In this document: positions 11,085-21,991 of the stretch, piece after piece
How the letters are laid out: every line of letters starts with the position of its first letter
Numbering within the stretch: position 1 is the first letter of the stretch
From: Solen grandis
Taxonomy: Eukaryota > Mollusca > Bivalvia > Adapedonta > Solenidae
Direction: 5' to 3'
Length of the DNA: 64,000 bases
NCBI GenBank assembly: GCA_021229015.1
Contig: CM037778.1
Span: forward strand, 20,046,909-20,110,908
Notes under the pieces: model-generated
Told to the model about the DNA's origin: nothing
The model's input: only the letters and a program-made list of their open reading frames with translations
The model's database searches: none
Program-made: the position numbers and the translations under genes

Positions 11085-14000
11085 GTGAGTACCTATTAAA
11101 TGTTTGTATTTCAGTGTTAAAATCCAGACTGTTTTTAATTTCAATTTCCAAATCTATTTTCGTTTCCTCTCTTCCTACTGCATAAAATATTAATATAATG
11201 TGTTTTTCATTTTATTTTTTAAATTAAACAAATCGTCTCCTAAACACCGTTCGATCGGCAACTTTCCTAAAATAGGATTGCGACAGTTCCATCATTGTTT
11301 GAAAACATTCATATTTTCACGAATATTTGTATATTGTCAGTATATTATCTGATCTACTAAAATATGGAATCAAAACAGAGGGTCGCAGGTCTTACACACA
11401 AAAAACATGAGTGTGTTTTTAGTATATTCTATAATTATAGCAGCAGTTTCAAATGAAATTTCTATTCTTATTCTTCAAATGAAATTCAAATTAATTACAA
11501 TTATTAGCAAATGATACGTCATTTTATTGGTGAACCATCAAATTTAATGAAACAAAAATAATTCAGGGATTAATAAGTATCCATCTATCATTAAATACTA
11601 TTATATATGGATAAAACAAACTTTTATTTTGAAAGAAAGGTACAAATCAACTGTATTTGTTTTAACTTAATTTTCTAATGTTTAAACGTTCATATCCTTC
11701 TTTTTTTTCAATGAATACTATTTAGGTACTTCTCTATAAGATAAAAACTTAAAACAATAGGTCACCAGGCTTATTCTTTCAGAAAATACATTTTAATTCT
11801 ATAGGTGGAGAAATTTACCTCAGGAGTTGATGAATAGTAAATTATGTAAATATTTATAGACCTGTACTACCGTAATCCCGTGTACATTTACGTATCAGAA
11901 AGAATCTAATATACACGGAATATTAAACGATACACTGGACAAATGAAGGGCTCAGTGCAAAGCTTTTCTAACAACAAATTGCGCGCGCGCTCTCTCTCTC
12001 TCTCTGACATATGCACGTGGTATAAAAGAAATTACAGTTTTCTGACGTCTCATTATATTTTTATGTTTCACTCATCGTTCAACCATGGATAGCATAAAGA
12101 TAGTTGAGCAGCAAACTATTATAAAAAAATACACAAAATTAGGCTTTGAGGTGATATGTATCACTCTTTTATGTCGAGAGAACGAGATATCAACTTCAGA
12201 AGTCGATTCAATTATCTAGAGGGAAAGAGATTTTAAACACTTTAATTATCTCTAGGGTATGAAAGCGTTAACTGACCCGCCGAGTTGAGTGAACGTGATG
12301 GGTAAGTCGACATATTTCATCGCCACATTTCGTCTTATATCATGGCATCGAGGAAAAAAATACGACGTCTTGCCAACATATGTACCTTATGTTATGACAT
12401 AAAGTTCTTGGTACTAGCCCTGGACGTCGTTATGATGACATTACTATAACAGCTTGTGCCCTAATCATGTCGTTACGACAGTTAAAGTGTGAAGAATTTT
12501 CTCATGATCTCATGAAAAATGATAGCTTATTTAAGGTGGTCGCACTTAATGTATTACCTCCAGTTGAACAGCATCCATAACCATCAGCTTCTTTGAAAGG
12601 GGGTCATGGGTTCGAATTTCTAATAGTAACACCATTAATGATACCATTTTTGTTTCTTTTAATCTCGGGTATATGATGTAAGCCTTACGTTAGCATGGTC
12701 CTCTGTCATTTCAATTTCCACGCCAAATCCATCCTCCCCATTGTCAGGCTTACAGTACACATAGAAATGTCAGGCATGAGACAAAAAATGAGGGCAGCAT
12801 GCGTATTACTTTTAGGAAGATTTGATGATTGTCTCTTATAAGTAAGATTGAATGTCAAACGGAACTTTTCTCCCTTAAATACATGTTGAATGTTGAAATG
12901 ATTCTCTCGGTGTTGATATTTTGATAATAATGAAGACGCTCAAAATATGAGAGTCACTAGTTTTGTTCAATCAGGAAAATGCACATCACACTATTTGTTC
13001 TAAATATCAACATACCGAACAACTCTTCTAAGCCAATAAACGCCAAATAATCGTATATACAAAAGAATACTTTTTTATGAGAGAATGAAGTCCTGACTAA
13101 TATATATGAAAATGTAACTAAAAAATAGTTTTATTAACATTTTGTGAGGTTTTCCCTCCCTGTCCTATAAAATATAATTTTCCGCTGAAATATCTTTTAT
13201 TATGCCGTCGTTTTTATTTTTTATTCCCTTTTTCTGGGGAAGGGGGCGATAGTTTTCAATTTGTTATCAATAAGTGTTCTGTACTAGATGTCATTGCAAT
13301 AATATTTAAACCATGTTTGTATGTAAGTAAGACACCAAGTCAAATTTTGATACACTATTTGAGGGACGCCGTGGCCGAGCGGTTACAGTCGTGGTCTACA
13401 AATCTCTCAGCCCCTCACCGCTGTGGGTTCGAATCCCGGTAGGGACTTCGGATTTTTCAAATGAGGAAGCCTTTCAGCTGGCTTGCGGTAGGTCGGTGGT
13501 TCTACCCGGGTATCTCTGTGTACTCGGGGTCTTCCTCCACCTGTAATTAGCTGGACGTCGCTATATGATTGAAATACTATCGCAGCGACGGTAAACCCCA
13601 ATACAACAACAACAACAGCAATACACTATTTGATCGAATACATGTTATGTATGCCTGTACTTAGTACTGGAAAAATATATGCATTTAAAATATTGTAGGT
13701 TTATCAACAGTGACATTAGCCAAACAGACCGGGACGAAATGTTATGGAGATCATGATATCAGTTATACGGTATTGAGTCTCACCTGCCCAGAAAACTCAG
13801 TAATAGCTATCACTCGTATCAGGGTTGGGTCGAAGACAGAGAGTTCAAATTGCCCCGAAAGCTTTGATAGAAATGAACACAGCACATCATGCTGCGAACA
13901 GTCAGAAGATGATTGTAGATTCGATTTTGATACTTCTTCCAACACTCGATACCATATAAGTTGCAATGGTCAAAGAAGTTGTAGTATGCAGGCGCAAAAC

Positions 14001-17000
14001 ACCCTGACCTCTACCACATGTTCAGGGGACTCCAAGTATCTTGGAACAACCAGCTATATGTATATTGAGTACTCCTGTATATCAAGTAAGTTTCAAATGT
14101 GTTTTCATCTCGTGGTCCATTACATAACCGTTGATTATTTTACAACTTTTAGAAGAAGGGGACCTTGAGCTAACCTTGATATACCCGAAGTAACGCATTT
14201 GTTAGTTCGATTCGGAAACAGGTTATCACAACTTATAATAATTTCTCTTTAAGGTTTTGGGTTGAACCAGTACGTTACGCCTTGGAAGCTCACAAGATTC
14301 TTGTCCTTAATGGGTTCGCACATATAACCTCTGGAACCGTAACTATGTACGCTACCTCTAGACCACGGCATTTTCGGTTAATTTAATTGATTAATTCGGG
14401 CAATCAAATACAAAATGTACCATATCGAACCGCCATAGTTTTGAATAATGACTGAATGAGATGGCCCACATCTAAACCATGGTCAACAGACATAAAAAGT
14501 TGTTGACATTTGGAAGGATTTGCATAGTTCAAATTCAGCAAAGGTACAAAAATGAAGAAGGGCAATGACCTGTATCTGAGTTAGTGTCTATCGTTTATGT
14601 TTGTTCAACAATCCACACAACTATCTTATAACACTGTAATATAGCACTTATTTACGTAATACAATTGATAATATCAAACTTTTTCGCGGACGATCACATA
14701 ATTCTCTCTAGAATCCAATCAATGAAACAAAAAAGTGATCGTTTAGCTAAGGTGACTGTAATGTTTACAGTATAATGTATTTTACAAATATGAAGATAAG
14801 CCGCTTAAGGCATATTGGTTGTTTAGTCCAAGTGGCCCTTAATGCAGGCTCTAACTATACTTACTATATCCTACAACAGAGACAAACATAGGCCAGTTTT
14901 GCTTGGCAGAAAAGACTGCATACGATAGTGTTTTGCACTTGTGGAACTCAAAATTTCCAATGGAGATGCCAGCTGGTTTGGGGACCGAATGCGGATGTTC
15001 TGTCGAGACTGACAACTGTGAGGCGGATATACACGTATACTCTATACAACGGAATCTAACTAAGGAAAGGTAGGGGGTAAAACCAAACTTTCTTTTTAAG
15101 TTAATTTCAGAAATAAAATTAATAGTTTTGACACAAAATTCCACTAGAAATTGTAAATGGGTAGCAGTTTGATTATAAAATGATTTTAAAATTTTGAGTC
15201 AAACTTATGTACTTTTCAGTTGATGAAACATGAAGAACAAACAAGGAAGTTTCGTGTTTTACCTTGGTGTAAATTGCATCAAATAGTTTAATCATAATTT
15301 ATGATAGTCACGTTCTCAATGTATGCATGCAGTATACGCTTGATGTACGTACCTTCTTCAAGTCAAATCAAGCAAAGCGTCGATTGAAGGCGTGTCGGAA
15401 TATAAATTAAGGTTAAAATAAGGACGCATTGTGCATTTAGCCATGTTAATAATTGCGTTATATACGGAAACATATCTTAAACTTTATGTCAATCAAAAGT
15501 TAGTTTTAATCTCTGTTCAATATGAAAAATTAAGTGAAACGCCGATCCAGGTTATGTCTATGAAAAACATAAAGCCAGTTGGGGATAAATATTGGTAGAA
15601 ATGAATAAGCCTTGTTATTCCACCCCTTGTAATGCAAGTTTAAAACCATTCATAAACTAAAACGAGAGGTTGTCATATAATTTTGTTTATAGCTACATTT
15701 GGTCATGTTTTTTTATTATATCGCGTTTATCATAGTCTTACTTTTTCTAATGCTTTGTATTCCTCTTTTTCTACCTAAACAACCTGGTTTGCTCAATATC
15801 CATTTTGTTCATTGTTTAACTTTTTATACTTGTTTCTTATTTTCAAATATTTAATGATGCGAATCAGCAGTATTCTGCTACCTTTGATTAATCAAATATG
15901 TATACAACAAAATTTCAAGTATAAATGTACATACAAAGTACAAGTTGTTCAAGTACATCATGTATTAACAAGTATAGATTAAATATACTATGTATCCCAG
16001 AACATTATTATTGTTTGCTTTTATTGTAGGTTATGTAAAGTTATATTTCATTTTCATATTTTCAAAAGATATATAATGTATTATAGTATGCCATACTGAA
16101 CTTCTACAATAGTTCCCTTTAATGTTTTATGTTTTGGACAATTATGAAAATGGTATAATCTTAATTATAAATTTTCCAAAAATTATAACTTCTATCCATT
16201 CATTGAGATAGGAAGCTATAAGCAATTAAATTATTGTTGACCAGAACACGAGATGTCTCTAGTGTTCAGACTGCATCCCCGAAACATATAAGTGGAAATG
16301 TTCAGATAACGAAAGTAATAATAAAGAACTGATAAACTTAACTGAATAATATTAAAATCATGTTTAATGTCGCATTTGTTTGATTATTGACAAGCGACAC
16401 ATTAATCGTGGAAAACCGGTTTCCAGGTTATATACTAATAAACAAAAGAAACTGTACAGCTTAGTTTTTCGCTTAACTCGTATAGTTATATTGCTCCAAA
16501 CGTCAACGTATAGAGGCTTTGATGACAGTAGAGATGATTCCGTCGATGTTGTATTTCTCTTTTATTTTGATCCCTACCACTTATATTCGATTAACGCTTC
16601 TCTACAGAAACCACTGCTTTTATATAAATGCGTCATTTTGTAGGCAATTGAATAAGCTTAACAATGGTACCAACCGTAAAGAACTTTCTGTGAAGAAAAT
16701 CTGACAAAATTAAATTAAAAAAAAAATAATTTTAACCCTATGCACAGTTTCTTTTGCGTTTTAGTATATCAGTGCATGGCCATGCGTTTTGTTTCTGTAA
16801 CAGTTTCAAATACGGACGGAAGACTGGTTGTGTACCGGAACAAACGCTTACAATCCGGGACTCAAACACCAACCGTGTCATAGAATGGACGTGTCATGAC
16901 AACAGATTTTACAATGAGTCTGATACAGTGACATCAAACTATCTCACGGTGAACCTCAACAACACAAGTGCAGGCAATGGAGGCAACTTCTGGCTCGCAT

Positions 17001-17006
17001 TTAAAG
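11030..17006 (+). CDS. Gene span: secreted SUEL-lectin plus CUB-like protein
   Basis: Four coding exons were assembled by hand: 11030-11084 (signal peptide), 13699-14085 (SUEL lectin-like), 14880-15069 and 16765-17006 (CUB-like). Every join keeps intron phase (1, then 1, then 2) with canonical AG acceptors and GT donors, and exon 4 ends in phase 1. The product starts with a short cleavable signal, so it is expected to be secreted. SUEL-type domains in the rhamnose-binding lectin family bind galactose or rhamnose, and many molluscan versions act in innate immunity; that role is inferred here from family only. The 3' end is not resolved because of the nearby N gap. About 290 residues are covered. 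Confidence 0.75.
11085..13349. other. Lectin intron 1 (before the SINE)
   Basis: The first 150-200 bases match the duplicated upstream copy. The rest is AT-rich with a compound microsatellite at 11981-12005. No exon or RNA gene seen. Confidence 0.6.
11981..12005. repeat. Compound (GC)5(TC)7 microsatellite
   Basis: Alternating GC followed directly by TC repeats. The GC part is a potential Z-DNA-forming tract. Confidence 0.9.
13350..13633 (+). mobile_element. tRNA-derived SINE with intact 13-bp target duplications
   Basis: The body (13363-13620, 258 bp) begins with a tRNA-like head: A box TGGCCGAGCGG (about 13372) and a consensus B box GGTTCGAATCC (about 13427). It continues through a conserved-looking central part and a tail containing CTATATGATTGAAATACT, and ends in a CAA-rich stretch. 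The direct repeats ATACACTATTTGA flank it exactly (13350-13362 and 13621-13633). The head resembles a Leu/Ser-type tRNA. The tail resembles the shared 3' domain of molluscan SINEs (from memory, not searched). It lies 65 bases before the lectin domain acceptor. Confidence 0.9.
13699..14085 (+). CDS. Lectin gene exon 2, SUEL/galactose-binding-lectin-like domain
   Basis: Acceptor AG at 13697-13698 and donor GTAAGT at 14086; the exon is symmetrical (phase 1 at both ends), as expected of a shuffled domain exon. It encodes about 129 residues with ten cysteines. The pattern follows the SUEL/RBL fold: a CPEN strand after LSLT, an ISCNGQRSC strand in the middle, and a closing KYLGTTSYMYIEYSC strand. 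The usual YGR sugar-binding motif is absent (the site reads ITRIRVGSK) and the usual DPC loop is replaced by a TTCSGD sequence. Sugar binding, if any, may therefore have changed specificity. Confidence 0.85.
14086..14879. other. Lectin intron 2
   Basis: A non-coding intron of 794 bases between GTAAGT and CAACAG. Nothing else recognised. Confidence 0.7.
14880..15069 (+). CDS. Lectin gene exon 3, first half of the CUB-like domain
   Basis: Acceptor CAACAG (AG at 14878-14879) and donor GTAGGG at 15070. The first two bases (AG) complete the codon left by exon 2, giving Lys, and the exon then stays open for 62 codons and ends in phase 2. It reads TNIGQFCLAEKTAYDS, then LHLWNSKFPMEMP, then ECGCSVETDNCEADIHVYSI. 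The SKFPMEMP stretch sits where CUB domains have SPNYP, and the following CxC-(6)-C strand pattern is CUB-like. The only open frame across this segment is the one demanded by the splice phases. Confidence 0.75.
15070..16764. other. Lectin intron 3
   Basis: A non-coding intron of 1,695 bases. The open frames at 16380-16704 lie inside it and have no support. The 3' splice site is GCGTTTTAG. Confidence 0.65.
16765..17006 (+). CDS. Lectin gene exon 4, second half of the CUB-like domain
   Basis: One leading base (T) completes a Ser codon started in exon 3. The exon then reads ISVHGHAFCFCNSFKYGRKT, a cysteine, QTLTIRDSN, EWTCHDN, SNYLTVNLNN and GNGGNFWLAFKG. The order 'xLxIRD ... SNYLTVxxxN ... 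GGxFWLxFKG' is the C-terminal half of a CUB-type beta-sandwich. It ends at AAAG|GTAGCA (donor 17007) in phase 1. Several NxS/T sites suggest N-glycosylation in the secretory pathway. Confidence 0.75.
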
Positions 17007-17500
17007 GTAGCATCAGTGCATTGCTTGTTAATGTTAATGCTTCTTATTTCTGCAACTGTTACAGTTCAATAAATGGTTTACTTATTATTTGTAATTAAAG
17101 CAAACTGTTTTAAGTAATTCGGGAATGCAAGTTCGGAATAACATTGATTAACATATTTCGTGATAGATTCAGATTTGTATAAGTTTGAAATTGAGAATCT
17201 TTTCGCATTAGTATTGATTTCAATGGTAAGCCCATTATTTATTGATACATTACTGTACTTTAGTATGGATAGATGTACACCTGGAAAAAAGTTAGGCACC
17301 CTCTGTTGTTTAAGGTGGTTTCAGTAATACTATCAAACTTTCTCATAAAAACCTTGATACTAAAATGACTGATAAAATGGTACACTATGTAACATCAACA
17401 CTATGGTTAACCTAACAAACCCGAAACTAATCAGAAAATGCAGACTTTAATATCAAAATGCTGTGTCCTTAAGAAGTATCATTTTCCCCTAAAACAGACG
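17007..17500. other. Intron or 3' region of the lectin gene
   Basis: No exon recognised before the assembly gap. Confidence 0.5.
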
Positions 17501-17600
17501 NNNNNNNNNNNNNNNNNNNNNNNNNNNNNNNNNNNNNNNNNNNNNNNNNNNNNNNNNNNNNNNNNNNNNNNNNNNNNNNNNNNNNNNNNNNNNNNNNNNN
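17501..17600. other. Assembly gap, 100 N
   Basis: Exactly 100 N, a conventional placeholder length, so the true distance is unknown. The 3' end of the lectin gene may be affected. Confidence 1.
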
Positions 17601-17620
17601 ATATTCCACTTTGCTTTCAG

Positions 17621-17694
17621 CTGAACTTCAATCTACTGTATTACACGTTAATACTTTATTATCTCCATTTACATGGTCTACATTAATTTTGTGA
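17621..17694 (+). CDS. Possible terminal exon of the lectin gene
   Basis: Directly after the gap, a good pyrimidine tract and CAG (to 17620) precede a frame that fits the phase-1 exit of exon 4 and reads ELQSTVLHVNTLLSP, then a short hydrophobic tail, to TGA at 17692. The tail is too short to be diagnostic. It could be a short C-terminus, or coincidence; unknown sequence in the gap could also hold the true exon. Confidence 0.25.
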
Positions 17695-18971
17695 ATTCAA
17701 CTTCTGAAGATATATTGCAAATGATTATTTTTAACATCTTTATGACTGGTGTTGTGGCCATTAAACTAGGTAACCTATATTAGTCACATAATGGAGGTTA
17801 AAATGTCATAAAATTACAAATGAACAAAACATCATTCTATAGGAATGATACTGTATATCTTCTTACAATCTTGATTGAAATATTTCATCAGATATTGCTG
17901 TTAATTGATTAGCAGGCAGCCAAACCTCTGTCAGATAATTTTGTCCAGACCATAACTTTGCTATTCATCAAGGTTACAAAACACCTTGCCCCGGTCTTAA
18001 CTTAACCCTGCTGGGCCCCACCCAAGGGGTTAGATACAAAATAACTGATGACAAATGAAAGGGCCTCCGTAGTGGAGTAACCATGTCAAATATCGAAAAG
18101 CCTTTGTCCCATATAGTAAATGAGTTATGCTCTGGATAAAAATACATTATAGAAAAAATGAAGGTAGATAAGAAATAGGACCAGTTAAGAGTTACGGTAT
18201 GTGGTCACTGCTCTTCTCCTAGAGGTGCTCTACATAGGAGTCACTTTGTCATTGGTTTGTCTGGATGACCTGAAATGTGTCCAGGCCCAAGCCTTCCAAA
18301 GGATCATTGGATTTTTGTACCTCTGTGTATACTCATGAACAATCCTTTAGAACAAGTTTTTATACAAAGATCCACAGTTGATGATCAGCTGTTGATATGT
18401 ATGATTATAATGTTGGAAAAATTCTGGATTAAGTAACACATGGTTATCAGTTTATTTTCATATTAGTTGCTTTCCTAAGCTACAAGCTCATCTTGATCGA
18501 ATTGGGGTCAGATGTGTAGGAAAAAATAAGGCCATTAGAGGGCAGGCCTGTAAGATGTCACCTTCCATTGTTCTGACTAACTTTTGCATGCATTGAGATA
18601 AGCAAATGAACAAAGTCTACTTTGCTGTATATGTATGAAGAAAAAACTTTAAAAATCATATTCTCAAAAACTATTTGTTAGATTTCGAAATAGTTTGGCA
18701 CTGAAGTATGTATTGTTTTATTGTAAATTATGCCCCTGGGTTCATATTTGTTCATTTAACATTTCATCCATAGGAAATCCTATTTCTTTTTGAGAATTTC
18801 CATATTTCTTGCTTCTTTTTTTTTTTTTTTTGTAAAAGAGAAAATACAGAGCTGAAGAGAAAATACAGAGCTTAATGTTACTTTTACTAGTACATAGCCT
18901 ATGTGCTCTTCATTTTATGTGATTACAATTAGAAATGCTATTGTCTGTAAGTAAAGTGATTTAACTTTTAA
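17695..18971. other. Non-coding, nothing firmly recognised
   Basis: Contains a poly-T run near 18816 and a short tandem of GAAGAGAAAATACAGAGCT (18835-18872). No gene seen. Confidence 0.4.
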
Positions 18972-19388
18972 ACTCACCTGAGCAACGCTAATTAGGATGA
19001 GCTTTTGTGATCCTTAGAGTGTCCGGCGTGTGTCATCAACAATTTAGTGTTTACATTCTAGCATCTTCATTTCTTAAGCAATCATCTTCAAACTTTATGG
19101 CAATTTTAATGACCATAATATCTCGATCAAGTTCCATTATGGCTGAGATTGGTCAATTAGATCTGGAGTTCTGCCCCTTTTAATTTAAAAAATGCCAGAT
19201 TTCAATTTGTTTGCACTCTAGCCTCTTCATTTCTTTATCATCTTCAAACTTTGACAATGTTTGTGACCATACTACTTGATCGAGTTCCATTATGGCTGAG
19301 GTTGGTCAATATAGTCATAAAAAAATGCCAGATTTCACTTTGTTTACACTCTAGCATTTTCATTTTTTGAACAGTTATCTTCAAATTT
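18972..19388 (+). mobile_element. Hairpin-ended pearl/Helentron-like element, 5' part
   Basis: Starts with a degenerate ACTCACCTGAGCA...GATGAGCTTTTGTGATC hairpin, then core repeats starting CTAGCATCTTCATTTCTT and ATCTTCAAACTTT. The same core repeat makes up 32830-33830. It is interrupted at 19389 by the ATGCCCCC-type element. Confidence 0.6.
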
Positions 19389-20035
19389 ATGACAATGTTT
19401 TTATGCCCCCACCAAAAATGGGGGGGGGGGGGGGAAGATTTGTCTTTGTCAATCTGTACATATGTATGTCCAGAAACTTTGACACGCATAACTCCGAAAG
19501 TATTTGTATTATAGACTTGAAATTTCATGGATATATTATTCAGGACATGAACTTGTGCACCTGGGTATTTTCATAGAACTGCTGTGAAGCTGACAGAGTT
19601 ATTGGCCTTTGTTTATGAAAAAAAAATGAAATTTTATGCTTGTGACGCATGTAACTCTGAAAGTATTTGTACTGCAGACTTGAAAATTCATGGAAATATT
19701 ATTCAGGACATGAACATGCACACCTGGGAATTTTCATCGAACCATTGATGAAGTTGACAGAGTTATGGGCCTTTGTTTTTTTAAAAATATGAAATTTTAA
19801 GCTTGTGACACAGGTAATGCTGAAAGTATTTGTACTACAGATTTGAAACTTCATGAATATATCATTCAGGACATAACTTGTGCACCTGGGTATTTTTATC
19901 TAACCTTCATTCAAGTTGACAGTTATGGGCCTTTGTTTTGAAAAATATATTTTATGCTTGTGATGCACGTAACGCTGAAAGTATTTATACTACAGACTTT
20001 AAACTTCACAAATATATTATTATTAGCACTAAAAT
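19389..20035 (+). mobile_element. ATGCCCCC-type hairpin element with about 180-bp core repeats
   Basis: Starts TTTTTATGCCCCCACC followed by a G run (about 19420-19434), which can pair with the C run. Then come about three and a half tandem units of about 180 bp, each with a variant of ACTCTGAAAGTATTTGTA..GACTTGAAA..CATGGATATATTATTCAGGACATGAAC and ending in GGGCCTTTGTTT. Units are diverged. No 3' hairpin was found, so it is 3'-truncated. Confidence 0.65.
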
Positions 20036-20155
20036 AGCTCAAATGGGTGACCCCTAATTTTTTCCCATAAATTTGTAGTGTAATTCTCTATAATCATGAA
20101 AAGTTCAAGAAAATTCTAATGGCTAGTTTAAAGTTTCCTTCTTTTGTCTATATAG

Positions 20156-20232
20156 TAAATCAAAGCACTGAAGGCACTGAAGTTGTGTGTGTCTCAAATG
20201 GAAGAGAGTTTGAAGAGCTGCAGATATGCAGG
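20156..20232 (+). CDS. Candidate internal exon (phase 1 in, phase 0 out)
   Basis: AG acceptor at 20154-20155 and GTAACT donor at 20233. One open frame reads NQSTEGTEVVCVSNGREFEE then LQICR. The composition is protein-like and the segment is not repetitive. It joins in phase (0) to the next candidate at 21906. It might be a piece of the OTU/linker region of the downstream Tudor gene, because OTU domains end in a hydrophobic strand followed by S/N-G and an aromatic, but the match is weak. Confidence 0.35.
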
Positions 20233-20247
20233 GTAACTCAGTTTTTG

Positions 20248-20945
20248 CCAGATACGAAACTTATATTAAAATAATGAAGCATTGTTGTTTTAGATTTGTT
20301 TCCTTTTGATTTAGATATGCATATTTGATATAATTCTTATAAGCTGTAGGCTATAGAAATAGGGGGAGTAACAGTGGCGATGTGCTTATTGTTAAAGTCC
20401 ATTGAAACAAATTGTGCTTTCATCTTTAATTTCTTGTAATGACAACAACTTGTTAACGCAAAGTTAAAGCGTTTTTTGGTGTTTTTTTTTCGTCAATTGC
20501 TTGAAAATTTGACCCTAGGTTATTTAATATACTTTGATAAACAAGAAATATGATAATACTGCTCTCTCAGCGCTGTCAGTGCTTTGATTTGTACTCTCAG
20601 TATCTTATATAACAGCAGTTTTTACCATATACCAAACTTAGATTAAAAATATGAGTGATTGTTGTTTTAGATTTGTTTCCTTTTGATTTAGTATTCATAT
20701 TTATATAAAGCTTATAAACAGTAGACTAAAGAAATAGGGAAAAGTAACCGTGGCGATGTGCTAATTGTTAACAGTTTCTTGAAACAAATGGTGCATCTTT
20801 ATTTCTTGTAATGACCTTGTTAACACAAAGTTAAAACATTTTTTTGTTAATTTCTTGAAAATTTGATCCCAGTTCATTAAATTTACTTTGATAAACAAAA
20901 TAAATGCGACAGTACTGTTCTCTCAGCGCTTTTATTTGAAATCTC
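20248..20945. repeat. Tandem duplication of a unit of about 365 bp
   Basis: 20248-20580 and 20613-20945 are diverged copies. Shared landmarks are TTGTTGTTTTAGATTTG, GGCGATGTGCT, TTGTTAACxCAAAGTTAAA, CTCTCAGCGCT and CTCAGTATCTTATATAAC. No coding content. The start of unit 1 lies just after the candidate exon donor at 20233. Confidence 0.8.
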
Positions 20946-21905
20946 AGTATCTTATATAACTGAGCTACAGCACAGTCTCTATAGATGCAAATATCAGTGG
21001 CTCCTTAAGCAACTTCGGATAGCAGATACATACAGGTATCGGCCATTCTATAGTGCATCTAATAACCCCTTTGAGGTATCTGAGGTCGTTAGCTTGATGT
21101 GATTATTAGTAAGTTACATGGATTTGTATCTGAATTTAAGCTTTCTATATGGATTAATTACCGAAACCTGCACATCCACAATCCAAATTCACCTCCGAGC
21201 CACCTTTGCATCAAAAGAAATTTAGATTTCAACACTTTAGATGAATCTCAGCATTCCTGTGTTGTAGAATTTTGTTCAATTGTTCGATCATTCATACAAA
21301 ATTGAGGGGTTATTCTGTATTCAATAAATGAAATGGATGCTCAGAATGTAAGTACTATAGTTGTGAATGACTTTGTCACACAAAACTAAAAACTGTATTG
21401 GGTGTGTATGCATTTAAAATATAAATACACTGGGCAGATTTTGATGAAACTCAATAGAACATGAATAATCAGTATCCAGTCCTGTTGTACATATCGACAC
21501 ATTTATAACAGATTTGACCGTTTGTTTCTTAACTACTATATATTATCAAAGGGGTCTGGGGTTGGTTAACCTTGTCCTCTGGCAGAAATGACTACTTACA
21601 CTGGTAGACCAGGTGTTCGAATGCGTGTCGATATTCTTAAATTTGAGGTTAGTTTCCCAAAGCAGGTTTTGTTGTTTGATATTTGCGTTTGCATGGGTGA
21701 AACAGTTGCAGGCCTCCCAGTGAAACCTTTAAAACCGTTATAAACCTTTAATTTTGTGTAAATCATTTAAAACCTTTGTGTTGAAGACATTAAAAACCTG
21801 TAATTACTCCTTGAACCTTTATTTCTTCTGTGAACTGTCACCAAGACTACAGGTAATCTTTAGTTCATTTTGTAAAATAAAAATATTTCAAAAATTGTTG
21901 TTCAG
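20946..21905. other. Non-coding, nothing firmly recognised
   Basis: The short frame at 21099-21305 has no recognisable domain. A degenerate tRNA-like stretch (about 21570-21640) ends in GTGTTCGAATGCG but lacks a clean A box. Confidence 0.35.
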
Positions 21906-21988
21906 GAAAGATGCAGCATTTCTGTGACTCCAGATGTGGCCTACTTTAAAAGAAGGGCAAATTATGGTGGACATTTCATTGAAAGCAA
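21906..21988 (+). CDS. Candidate internal exon (phase 0 in, phase 2 out)
   Basis: TTCAG acceptor at 21901-21905, then the only open frame ERCSISVTPDVAYFKRRANY, GGHFIES. It ends at AGCAA|GTACAG (21989). It follows in phase from the 20156-20232 candidate but not into 23475, so either an exon is missing or these two are not part of that gene. The donor is made partly by a transposon insertion starting at 21992 (see the findings). Confidence 0.4.
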
Positions 21989-21991
21989 GTA

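Noticed and set aside
13363..13440. Functional tRNA gene
   Set aside because: A and B boxes are good but the acceptor stem does not pair properly, and the segment is joined to a SINE body with flanking duplications.
13407..13601. Minus-strand 64-codon frame
   Set aside because: It is the antisense of the SINE at 13363-13620. No gene is needed to explain it.
14851..15144. Minus-strand 97-codon frame
   Set aside because: Shadow of lectin exon 3 (14880-15069), whose plus frame matches flanking intron phases.
16380..16704. Plus-strand frames in lectin intron 3
   Set aside because: No splice signals or cysteine pattern fitting the lectin gene; the phase-compatible join is 15069 to 16765.
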